Below, piece by piece: positions 13,207 through 23,948 of a stretch of 64,000 nt of DNA. The notes below the pieces were generated by a model that was not told the origin of the DNA, did no database searches, and saw nothing but the letters and a program-made list of their open reading frames with translations. This DNA is from Paramacrobiotus metropolitanus (lineage: Eukaryota > Tardigrada > Eutardigrada > Parachela > Macrobiotidae). The stretch covers positions 496,001 to 560,000 of the forward strand of contig NW_026570235.1 in assembly GCF_019649055.1 (NCBI RefSeq), given 5' to 3'. The position numbers and the translations under genes are program-made. Positions within the stretch are counted from its first letter, which is position 1. Each line of letters opens with the position of its first letter.

Positions 13207-13702
13207 TTTCGGGAGGTTTTGCACAACTCCATTGAGGTGATTGTCTCTTTTAAGTTGACGACACGTTTAAATATTGAATAAAATGAGAACTTTATATTTA
13301 TATAGTTGCACACAATGAATAACAATAAATCACTAATATATTTTAATATATCTGCTTCATTTATAGTCATTTTGTATGTTAACCAATTCGCTTAAAAGTG
13401 GACACATTAAATGTTAGGAATTGCGATCAGCTATCAACTAATCAACTTTTCCTGTCTTGTATGCGCATCCACGGGCTTAATATAATAACAATCAGTAAAA
13501 CATAAAGAGTATAAAATTTTTAAGGCTGCCGCAAAAGCGTAGAAACGCTGAAATTTATCCCTCTGCAACACATCTGATGCGCATGGCAGAAACTGCAGTG
13601 TCCTCTCCCCGTGTCCAGATTCAGGCAGTATTATGGAGCTTTTTAAATGCATACGAGTCTATAAAATCACACTGCTTGAACTGGAAGTTATCACCGTCAA
13701 TA
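13207..13702. other. Convergent 3' regions of NFXL1 and PGAP2
   Basis: The two genes end tail to tail about 500 bp apart. I see only the poly(A) signal noted for NFXL1 and AT-rich sequence; no ORF is supported. Confidence 0.4.
13277..13282 (+). promoter_or_regulatory. Poly(A) signal AATAAA of NFXL1
   Basis: Canonical AATAAA about 70 bp after the NFXL1 stop. The following 420 bp to the PGAP2 stop hold no supported gene. Confidence 0.6.
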
Positions 13703-16183
13703 TCAATCCAAACGATTCTTGTGACCTTGATTAGATTTGGCTATTAAGACCACATCCTTGAAATCCAAATATGCGGTTCCATGAAAAGCGATATTGCTCA
13801 GCACGACCAAATATTCACAAATGGCAAACATAGTGTACACTGCAAACAAGCAAATCTGGGGTTACTGTACCTATGGTAGGTATAAGTCGGTATGACGATA
13901 CAGCTAAACCATAGAAAAGAATAATACTGTGTAGTACGTGCGCTCGTAGCCGACCCTCTCTGCCAGTCTTAACAACCTGTGGTCGAGTTGTAATGAATTG
14001 TGCAAACAAACTGTACCCACAATTTGCTGATCGGGCGGCGAAGCAACGGCTCAGGCAATTTGCAGTTCAGAGCTGAACTAATTCCGAGCCGTAGAAGCAC
14101 TTACAGTACTTCCATCACAGTAGCCGTTACTATTTCCAAAAAGGATACCATAAAGTACCGATCTTTCTACATCCGTCTTTAATGACAATTTCGTATTTTT
14201 TTAATTTCGGCTTAGTTGCCATTTGCAGAAGAACGCCGTGGAGTTAGGTACATAAGTGCTAGAATGCCTGCAAAATATCTAAAATTTGTAACTGACTCCC
14301 GTGGGCGGTTGCCAACATGAAAATTTAAATAGGTGCATGCTACATACATGTTATTACATACGTATTTTATGACGAAAAAACAATTATTCTCATTGCAAAG
14401 TTGTGCGTAACGTTAACATTAATTACGACGGATGGCCAAATACTGTCATGCAGAAAAGCCTTTTTCAAGTATTTTGATAAGTTATGCGCCAGGTTCTTGT
14501 ACAAATGTACTCACCAATCACCAATATACGGGTTTGGTTGCCTTGCTGTTTCCAATATCAAATAAACAGCCGTTTAAAGGTACACAATCAGACTATATCT
14601 CCGAGATGTGCATTGAGTCCATTCAAAAAGATTTGTAATCATTAACCAAACACGCATCCATCCATATTTGAGTACAAAGTGGCATTTTAAGTTGCATAAT
14701 ATTATTATGTTGAGCTACAGAAATACACTGAGCATTTCGCAGAAATAGCGCGCTGGTCCGGCCGGTCTATGCAAACAAAGGCACACGTGCAGTGCTACTG
14801 GTCGGAACTGAGCCAGGAGCCGGACAGAAGGTCAGCATGCCCCATTGAGAATGCATTTCCATCCGCGATTTATGCCCCCCGTTAGCTTGGATAATGAATT
14901 ATTTGCTTATGCGTATGTTCTTTTTCAAATTTTTTTTAAGATTCATTCTCCTTACGCTTTAACGATCACAACCGTCTGTTTAGTTTTTGAATATGACCAC
15001 AATATCTCGAGATATCGCTTCTCATTAAATATGCAGGCACAGCGTGTTTACACAATTCATTACAACTCGACCACAGGTTGTTAAGACTGGCAGAGAGGAT
15101 CGGCTACGAGCGCACGTACTACACAGTATTATTCTTTTCTATGGCTAAACTGTCTGCCACACAGGTGCACTAAAAATCAAGCATATCCAATTAAAAAAAA
15201 CTGTAAAAAGCAGTACTATTCAACAAATCAGTATAAACTATTACTCTGGTTGACGTTTTAATGTGAATCCACTTACCTCCTGGCTCACAGTACCAGTTGT
15301 GCCGAAAGAAAAAATAAAGCGAGATAAGAAAAACGGAAACGTTGACAACGAAAAACACAAATTTATATCGCAAGGATTTTTTCAGGTCAGTATCGGCGCT
15401 GTATTCCCGGCATAAGCGCCAGAAAAGAAATAAAGTGTCGATCATGTAACAGACGGAGAACGCCACAAAGCATACGAACATTGCTTCATGTATCTCTGTA
15501 AAAAAATATCATTAGTTTCTTTACAGTACCAAAATAATAAGGGTTAAGCATTAACCCGGTATGCAAATATTACAACAACAAAAACTCACTGTAGTTTTCC
15601 GTCGAGGATACATATGTAAGAATTACAAGTGCAGCATTTTCCAGGAGATTGAGAGCAAAATTTAGGTAGGCTAAACGCAATAATAATCGATTGTGCGATA
15701 TAGCAGAGGAGGTCCGATAAAAGTTGAGATACAGAAACGCTACGAACAATCGCGGCGCGCTATGGATAGCAATTCCGGTTCGCCAGATGTATCTCTGCGG
15801 AGTGAATCCGCCAATGGAAGAGCTAAGAGAAGGAAGATAGTTTGCAACCTAAAAAAATAGTCAACCATAACTGACAATAGCGTAACCACGGATAAATAAT
15901 CAAGTAACAGGTAACTTAAAGTTGCAAATAACAGCACTTATGATCACAAATATCAGCAAAAAAGATCAAAATATTAAAATAAATAAAAGTTTTCCAGAAG
16001 TTGCAGAACAGTTTCCAGATGTATCCTCACGTTGCAGTGAGTCGCCACGGATCGTTCGAAGTCGTAATACAATGACAGAAAAACGCAGGCCACAAGGCTG
16101 AGCAGAGGAAGCGATAAAGTGATCACCGCAAAGGTCTCGAAGCGGACTTTTAAAAGTCCACCAGATAATGATTGGGAGGCCAT
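13703..16183 (-). CDS. PGAP2: PGAP2 (FRAG1), GPI-anchor lipid remodelling protein
   Basis: Four exons on the minus strand: 16183-16031, 15848-15590, 15495-15277 and 13839-13703. They join in frame with GT-AG borders. Exon 1 encodes MASQSLSGGLLKVRFE and the first membrane helix, ending ATHCN. Exon 2 continues VANYLPSLSSSIGG and HSAPRLFVAFLYLNF, the most conserved PGAP2 blocks. Exon 3 has KIHEAMFVCF, RHNWYCEPG and two further helices. Exon 4 starts VYTMFAICEYLVVLSNIAFH and ends at TGA 13705-13703. In mammals PGAP2 acts in the Golgi, where it is needed to reacylate GPI anchors with a saturated fatty acid. Length (about 255 residues) and 5-6 helices fit the family. The last intron (1.44 kb) holds an inverted-repeat element, so the final exon is easily missed: exon 3 reads on into intron to a TAA at 15191. 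Confidence 0.93.
13899..15153. repeat. Inverted-repeat element with about 110 bp arms, inside the last PGAP2 intron
   Basis: The left arm (about 13899-14012) includes CTCTCTGCCAGTCTTAACAA. The right arm (about 15046-15153) carries its near-perfect reverse complement, and TAGTACGTGCGCTCGTAGCC also matches on the two sides. The interior of about 1 kb shows no credible ORF. It looks like a non-autonomous terminal-inverted-repeat DNA transposon. The ends are approximate and no target duplication was recognised. Confidence 0.75.
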
Positions 16184-16795
16184 TAGGAGAAGTCGATGTT
16201 CGGCAATCCACACAATATTCGGATTGCAAGTCTTTGACTACGCCACTTTGAGAATGTCGGAAAACGATCCAACAAAAACAGCAGAATCAAAAATTAAATA
16301 TGCATGCAACGCACCAATTGCATGACAGCAAGAATTGCTACAGAATGAAAAGAAAACTAAGAAAAATAATTATCTTACTGTCCTTAGAAGTGCGAAAAAC
16401 TCTTACAGAAAGTTGTAAGTATACTGCTACCAATTTACCGTAACTTTTGCATAAATCTTATGTAAACCTTTGTTCCGTTTTCGAAATGCGACTTGCCGTG
16501 TGACTCAGGTGTGAGAGAGTGCTTTGAGATGCCCGTGACGTCATCGCGAGGATCTTGTTGTGGTTTTGTATGCCAGATCATCTTTTCCGTTTGCTTGCAA
16601 CTAAAAGTTACTAACCAACAAACTGCAGTTGTATAAACTTTTTCTTTATTTTTATTACTTTATGCAAACTTTTTTATTTCTTTCTTAAGCAAATGATGTT
16701 TCCAGTAATTGTACTTAGTATACTGTGAACAGCAAGCGTGGGAACTCCTTGAATCTTTGGGCTTTCAAATGGAGTACGTATCAGAATAATTTCAA
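16184..16795. promoter_or_regulatory. Divergent promoter region of PGAP2 and MRM1
   Basis: The two coding starts face away from each other 612 bp apart. The interval contains a full palindromic CRE, TGACGTCA (16536-16543), and an AP-1-like TGACTCA (16501-16507). It lies in a locally GC-richer patch and is the natural place for a bidirectional promoter. No other gene is seen. Confidence 0.5.
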
Positions 16796-18890
16796 ATGTC
16801 GCTTGCGTTTGGTATCGCGATGCGGCTTTTTGAAGGACTTGGCCGATCCGCTGTTCAGCCACTGTTTCGCTCCTCTTCTTGCAAGCCAACAGTAATTCGG
16901 AAAAATCTCAGCAGTAAACAATGGATTACCAGTGACATTTTAGATATCGAGCAGAGGAACAGTCGGAATATTCAAGATGAAGAAGCAAAGACTCGCCCGT
17001 CACCGCGGTAAAATGTTGTATGTTTTACAATTTGCATTAATTCTGTAGCTACTTATGTATTACGATTGCCTCCGCTGTAATGACTTGGAGCAGTGCACAA
17101 CCACACATGTTCGTAAAATTAGTCGAAATACTTTTAACCGCATGCTTCACTTTGCTCACATGTCAGGTTGAACCCTAAAAATCGAAGGAAAACAATTATG
17201 CCAAGTGAAATATCTGATGAAATTCTGTTCGGAACCAATCCTGTACTTCTGGCACTGCGAGCTGGACAGCGGCAATTCTATCGCCTGCTGATAACGGAAG
17301 CGAAGACCTTGTCACAGGAACATCACAACCAAGAAATCCTTCGCTTGTGTTCGGAACGAAACATTCCGGTCAAAATTGAGGAAGCTGTTGTTCTCAAAAA
17401 GATTTCTTGTGATCGTCCCCATCAGGTACGAATTTGATTGGCTGATGTACGTACTGGTGTAGTCATTTAGCGATCTAGGAATAAACTGCGTACATAAAAA
17501 CTCGCTAAACGCTGTTGTCAACGGCAAAAGACCAGTTTGTTCTTCGTTTCTGTACAATATTAAGCGAATTACTCGCTTTGCTTGTTGAAGTTATTGCCGA
17601 ATGCCGTACGGGAAATTAAAGCGTTCTTAATATGTTCCCTACCTGAATGCATAATTGCATGGTAGCATTGTTACATAACGTTTCATTGTTGTCGTAATGC
17701 GATTTTGTGAGCACTGCGATTTTTTATCGTCACCAGTATATCATTTCTTAGGGGTTATGTTTAGAATGTTCGCCTTTAGTGCCATCGGAGATGTTGCACT
17801 CAAAGCTTTCTTCCGCTCTGCGAGACGCTGCACAACAAAAACTTTGGCTTCTGTTGGACGGAATTTATGTACGATTGCGAAAAAAGTTGTTCTAGATGAC
17901 TCATTTGCAGAAATTGCACGGACTGCGTTATTACTTGTTTACCGGCAAAGAATCCAATGAATCTTGCAGGATCCAATGAATCTTGGAGCAATTATGAGAT
18001 CGGCATATTTTTTTGGCGTGGAGAGAATATTCTTGATGGAAGGGTCGAGGTTTGTTGTAAATTTTTCTACACTCTTTTAGCTGTAGTTTTTTGGCATTTG
18101 GGACATATTTTGGAATAAAAATGCGACACCGTACGGATGTCGCTTGCAGAATGGTGCTAAATAATTTGCTGATTGAATTACCGTAACTGATATAAGTATC
18201 TGAATTGGAATTCGTAGTTGTCCTTTATCCCCGATTGTCAGCAAAGCCAGTGCCGGTGTTATGGAAATTTTGCCTATCCATGTGCTGAAGAGAGCACAAC
18301 TGAAGGAGTTTGTAAAGGTATGGCATAAGTCGCATAACCATCCAATCGACTGTATAAAAATATACGTAAATATTTAGATTTATTTCATATGCTGTATTTT
18401 TACAAGCAGTGTGATTGTGACTATCGGATACGGCGGAATAATCTGCTTATTGCAGTTGGCGAAAGAACAGAAATGGGACATTGTGGGCACCGTCAGCAAG
18501 AACGAAGCTAAACAAGCCAACCTGGCAGAACCGTGTTCCATCCATGAGTTGCAGCTTCCGGACAACGTGATACTTGTGTTTGGTAATTAGAAAATCTGTG
18601 TCCACGGAGTTTGATACAACTGTAATCGACTGATGCGCATTTTGTTAGGGAATGAAAATAAAGGCATTGACTGGGAGCTTCTTCAAGCGTGTCCTACGGT
18701 GGTGACAATCCAACCTGGTCGGAATGATATAACAGAGGGAGCTGATTGTCTGAACGTTTCTGTTGCAGCTGGTAAAGGCATCAAAGTGACGCCGTTACAG
18801 ACTGGGTAAACGGAAACTAAAACGCTTTTCGTTGCAGGAGTGATACTAAGTCATATCGCTTGGCAGCGCCAGAAAAGTACTACTACATGA
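16796..18890 (+). CDS. MRM1: MRM1-like mitochondrial rRNA 2'-O-methyltransferase (SpoU/TrmH family)
   Basis: In human mitochondria MRM1 2'-O-methylates a single guanosine of the large (16S) rRNA. The start at 16796 gives an Arg/Ser-rich N-terminus (MRLFEGLGRSAVQPLFRSSS) like a mitochondrial presequence. The substrate-binding region reads LFGTNPVLLALRAGQRQFYR (near 17228) and the HQ-GLCLECSPL join. The SpoU core follows: motif 1 LLLDGIYDPMNLGAIMRSAY (across the 17869/17970 splice), then SKASAGVMEILP, motif 2 VILVFGNENKGI (near 18590-18670) and motif 3 CLNVSVAAGV, completed by a small last exon (18837-18890) ending WQRQKSTTT and TGA. Introns are 50-250 nt. About 330 residues, normal for the family. 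Confidence 0.9.
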
Positions 18891-20173
18891 TGTCAGCATT
18901 TCCTGTTCTGGTTTACCGCTACTGCAAGCCTACTCAACCTTCGAGTTTCGAAGCCTTCACAGTTGTATTTGGTAAAATTTTCTAAAATCGAAGTGTTGCT
19001 GAACGCAAATCTCACTTATTTTTGGGTGTGTGGTCCAAATTTGTGAAAAGCTGGTAAAAAGGTAATATTGATGACTGTTTTTTATTTTCCTGCTCCCTGT
19101 GCGAAACTGAGTTAGTACATGAATATGATTATGCATATCATTATATTAAACAAAAAGTATGTCTGCAAATTACAATAGTTGGTTACCGGAAAGTGCAGGG
19201 TTTCAAAAGCTTAACTTTGAGCCGAACTCACCGTGCTTGTACCGGTTTTCCGTTGTTACTAACTTATTACTAGTAGTATACTAACTACGCTTCTCAAAAT
19301 AATAATTATTTCAATATTGTGCTTCTGAAATTTTTCAAGAATGTTGCTAAATTTTAGAGCAAGTCGCCAAAAAAAAGCAGTACATAAGGACGGATTTTTT
19401 TCGTTTTCGTCGTACGAAGCACGGTACGTTGTACGTACGGTGGCGTACGTTATCGTTCGGCCATCGTTCAAGCGTTAAAAGTTTCCGTAGCGTAAGATCA
19501 AAGTACTTCCTGGATCAGTGGAACTCAATTTTCAATAATTTTTGCTTCAAATCAGTCCTGGATCGTTTGGGTTTCTTTTCGATTGACGATTTACTGTTTA
19601 TTTGTGTTTTTAGTTATTCCTTTTACAACATTTGTATTTGTGTGATATTAGTTTTGACTATACAAATTTTTCAGATTAGAACAGGTGCGTTACATGGGTT
19701 TGCCGTTGCAGGGAACGCGAAAGACCAGGTTGTTAGATCCTGCCCATGGTATAGAATGGCATGGCGCGCTAATCTTTCTTGAACTTTTTGGCCTTTGGGC
19801 AGTCCCGGCACTGGCAGTGTGATGAATTCTTCGAATTATAGCACCCCTTGATTATTTGCGATTTTTTTGTTAATTTTCGTTTATTTGCTGGTCTTGGCCC
19901 TTGGGCCCTCATAGTTTTTAGATTATTATATTCGAAACCTTCGGTTAATCTGTGTTTAGCGACTTTAGCGGAGTTTAGACTTTAGCCACTAAAAAAGTAT
20001 TCCGGTACACAGCGAAACCAAAACTTTTTAGGTTGCTTGCAGTCTGCGTTCAGCAAGTTGAGAAACTAGACTGCTGAACCTGAAACTGAGATAAACTTTC
20101 ACATTTTTCATCGGGGTGCTTAGTTAATCGTGCCCTCGTACCAGCGTTACATTAAACGTCGTTCGTTATTAGT
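18891..20173. other. Intergenic region between MRM1 and the unrecognised gene at 20174
   Basis: Contains 3' and 5' UTR sequence and a GTACG-rich patch at about 19405-19465. A plus-strand ORF of 117 codons (19429-19782) has no recognisable motif and a composition unlike the neighbouring exons, so I leave it out. An untranslated first exon may lie near 19680-20170. Confidence 0.35.
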
Positions 20174-22829
20174 ATGGAAGGAGAGACCAGTGCAGAGCCT
20201 GCTGCTGTTCCGTCAGCTTCGACTGTCGCTGAGAAGCCTGCCACTGAAGGCAACGAACTGTCTGCATCGAATTCGACCGAAGCAGGACCAGTGGTACAAC
20301 CACCTCCCGTTCCTCCTCCGGCTCCGGTGGTGAATCCCCCAGTTACAGAAACCTCTATCATTTTGCGACCCACCATCTCCACTGTGACAACCACGGCGAC
20401 AACGACCCCAACAGCAACAGCAATATCCGTGGTTAATGCCACGGGAAGCGATCTGGGTGGACAGCAGTATTATGTGGTGGTTGGAGCGGATGGCACGAAT
20501 AGCTTGGTGGCTGGTATTCCTGCGGGTATGTCATTGTAGAATTTTTTATAGTGGCGCGCAAAGTGTTAATCGTACAAAAAAATTATAGATTCTCTCCGCA
20601 TTGCACCTGTCTCCGATTTATGTTAAAAGTTGTTTTAGATATTTTGATTCGCATTTGCATTCAGATTTATTTTTGTTTTGAATATCTTTTGAGGATTAAT
20701 AGATTAGGACTGTAGTAGATTAGAGAAAACATTCTCGCTTTCCTCTGCGGTAAAAAATAGGGATGGTCATAATAAATATTTACAAATTTCAGGCATCACA
20801 AACGCTACGTCAGCTCAAATACAAGGAACCACTGTTATTGGCACGGTTGTCGGATCCACTTCACGCCCCGGAACAACGATCCCAACCGCTAATATTATCG
20901 CTCAAGGAGGTCCGGTTACGATTAAACGCGGCACTGTTCGTCCCGGCACCCTGACGACCAAATCTGCGCCTGTTCTCGCCAGAGCGGCAGTTTCCATTCC
21001 CAAGGGACATACCATCGTCCCTCGTGCAGGACAAGTGGTACCCGGTCCGGCGGGGACGAGTGCCACTTCGGGTATTGTTAAGATGATAACCGTGCCGGCG
21101 CTGGGGTCTACCGCGGGGCAGAGTACTGTATCTGTCTACCTTCCGGGGCCTTCCGCGGCCACCGCTACTCCCCTGGTGCGTCGCGCGTCACCCACCAAAG
21201 CAGTTCCCATAAAGACCATCACGCAGCCCGTGCAGGCAGCCCGCACTGTCTTTCACGCGCGTCCAACCGTTGCTGCCCCGGCTGCTACCACTACGGCGGC
21301 TCCTGTTGTGGCGGCTGTGACAACGTCGGCACCGACCACCAGCACCACAACGACAGTCACGCCCGTTATTGCTGCTAAGAAGCCCGCAGCTACACGAGTA
21401 GCACCGACGGCTGCTGGGAAGACAACGGTAGCCAAACCGGCTGCCGCAACAGCTGCGGCGCGTGTTCTGACGAATAAGAACACGACTTCCGCTGACCGCG
21501 CTGCGCAGTATCGGAAGGCCATCGGGGACAGCATGATGAAGCTGCACAAACTGGAGACGTCCATTATGAAGCTGAATCCCGATAAAGCCACACCGTTTAC
21601 CGTTGGTGAAATTTTCACCCAGACCGCTGCATCTTTTGCCAAAATGGCTTCTTTGACGTCGCATTTATCGCTAGATAGTCAAGGGCCTGCTGATAAACGG
21701 CGTTGGTCTCCAGAATTGGTTACTAAGTTCATAACGACTGTGACGACATTTGCAACCAGTATGAAGGAAATTGGGGACGAGTTAAAAGGCCGTCATGAAA
21801 AACAGCTGATAGGCAGTTTGAAGCGGAAGGCGGAAACGGAAGGCAGTGCCCCCAAAAAGACGGCAGCGGTTTCAATTTTGAAGGTTCCAGTGGTCAGTGC
21901 TGCTAAAAATCCACCAGCTCCGAATGAAAATCTGGAGCCGTTGAAGGATGCAGCGGGTATGTTGGTCACTGTGCCTCACTCCTCAGTTGCCATAGTATGA
22001 CATTTACCCTTTTCCTTACAAGTCGACTATTCTGTTTGTGATAAATGACTCTTCACTTACGATAATTTATATCTTCTTATGATTAGCTGAGAGAAGCTTA
22101 TTAGCGGCTTTCATAAAAACATTGATTTGTTTAGCTGATTCTGTAAATATTGGATTTGCTGTTGTTTGAAAACTGAAAAAAATTTAAGTAGTCGATAAAA
22201 GAACATGTGTGCTGCTATTTTTATGCTTTTTAGTCAAGATGCCTTCTACATCAACCAGTACACCGGTGCCTTCCGCCAAGGAGCCAAAGGCTGGGGAAGA
22301 AAAAGTGGATGAAACATTAGCAACCGAGACTACAACATCAACGGCGTCTGCTGCAAGCGAACCTCCGACTCCTGCATCTAATGCTTTGGATAACACTGTT
22401 TATCTTACTCCTGCATCTGAAGGCACTCCACAACAATCCCACACTATGTCTGAAGCTACCAGTCAGCCATCCGAAAAGAGCGCCACTGTAGAGACATTGG
22501 AAACAGCGGAGCGGGAGAAGTTGCCTGAAAAAAATGCAGTTAGGGAGTCCCCTTCAACAGATATTGAACTTGGAAAGCCCGACGTGACGACGTTGAATGA
22601 CCTGCCTGTTGCGGAAAACGTCGTGATCAGCGAAGGAATTGTGGAAGAAGGTGAATTAGTGTACGGAAAGGTGAGCAAAGTGGTTACGTTGGGCTTATCG
22701 TTTTTTCAGACGTTCTTGGAGGAAGCAGCAGTGGTGGAGAGCCAGAAATACGGTCCGGAGATCATTGACCGCTGCTCTCCGGTTATTGTCGAACAGATAT
22801 TGGAAAGCTTCCTGAATAATATCTTTTAG
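20174..22829 (+). CDS. Unrecognised Ala/Thr/Pro/Val-rich protein, probably nuclear
   Basis: Three main exons: 20174-20526, about 20794-21957 and about 22234-22829. They join in frame with GT-AG borders. The N-terminal half is low-complexity Pro/Thr/Ala/Val with few charges and contains GGQQYYVVVGADGTNSLV. A more ordered region (about 21490-21810) reads RAAQYRKAIGDSMMKLHKLE, TPFTVGEIFTQTAASF and TKFITTVTTFATSMKEIG, amphipathic helices. A basic patch (LKRKAETEGSAPKKT) could be a nuclear localisation signal. An acidic Ser/Thr/Glu-rich region follows, and the C-terminus is a helix (EIIDRCSPVIVEQILESF). It resembles transcription co-factors only in composition; I recognise no domain. Near the end, 39 in-frame bases (22671-22709) have GT...TTTTTTCAG borders and may or may not be removed. 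Confidence 0.8.
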
Positions 22830-23948
22830 TTAACGTGTTTCTCCTCTGGAGCAGTTTTGCTGGCCTGCCTTTTTGGGAATGTAAATTTTGCGTTCAGTTT
22901 TGATTTTTTATAGAATAAGCGCAATAATTTTCTTTCAGTTTTGATCTGCTTGGTGTTATGTTTGGTGCGCAAGCAGCTTTAGAATTTTAGGCTTATGAGT
23001 GATGAGCAGTGTATTGTTTTAGTTTTTTGTGTTCCGGATCCGCGTTAGAAGTGCGGTAATCTAAAATTTTGAGTTGTGGTCTACCGTTTTTTTCCACTCA
23101 CTTGCAGAATGAAGAACAGTGCGTTGTATTGTATCCGGGGATTATAGAAAAATATTTAATTATTTCATAAGAAAACCAATTTTTTGTACCTTGTAAATGT
23201 ACCTTGTACCTTGTAAATGGCTAAAAAGCGAAGATTCGGCCGGTCGGTCAGACGGTGTCGGTTTCGGGCTGTTCGATAGGAGGAGTTTGTTGGGTAGAAT
23301 TTAGAACTGTACCGCCACTTTGTGGCCGTTTATTAAACTGGTAGACGCTCATTCCAGCGTGGCGCGTTGTAATTGGCACAACTTGCGCAGCTGTGGTATG
23401 TAGGACAAGTTTCGCAGACCAGTGTTTTGGTTTTTGGCGTAAACAACAATCAAACTTATTTCTTTGTTGGCCTTTGCAGAAATTTCATTAAAGTTAAACT
23501 AGTGCATGAAATCTGATGAAAGTGATGAAATCTTGTTTAGATCTTGTCCCGGACGATACAGTTATGATTGGACGATAGTCGATAAGATAGTGATGACATC
23601 TTGGTGTGTACAATAGTGCCACATTATCTCGGAACTTGCGTTTTGTTTTGGAATCTATCGAATCTGATTAAGCACTAGTCTGCACTGGAGTATTTCTTCT
23701 TCAGTCATTAATGGTAGTCAAAATATTTTCTGTCACCAGTCACCTGTCATGTTTACCACATTTAAGTTATACTTATCTGCACAAGAAAAGTGATTGTGGA
23801 TGGAAGCATGACCGATAGAAATTGCAACATCCAGAATAACAGATGACTGCCGTTGGGAGTCCGGGATCTTGATTCTTCCAGCTTGATTTAGCTGAGCTGG
23901 CAACCTTGCTTATGAGATTGGTTTTATTTGCACCACATTTTACGAAGA
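22830..23948. other. Intergenic region upstream of ATG13
   Basis: AT-rich sequence with a short direct repeat at about 23188-23219 (units of TACCTTGTAAATG). No gene is supported. It should include the 3' UTR of the gene before and the promoter of ATG13. Confidence 0.4.

Noticed and set aside
15191-15276. C-terminus of PGAP2 reading through to TAA at 15191
   Set aside because: A GTAAGT donor at 15276 and a distal exon encoding the conserved VYTMFAICEYLVVLSNIAFH block show that this stretch is intron.
19429-19782. 117-codon plus-strand ORF upstream of 20174
   Set aside because: Hydrophobic and Phe/Ser-rich from T-rich DNA; no motif, and it lies in the expected 5' flank.
21188-21664. Minus-strand ORFs of 129-158 codons
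   Set aside because: Antisense shadows of a GC-rich, Ala/Thr-biased coding exon; composition explains the openness.
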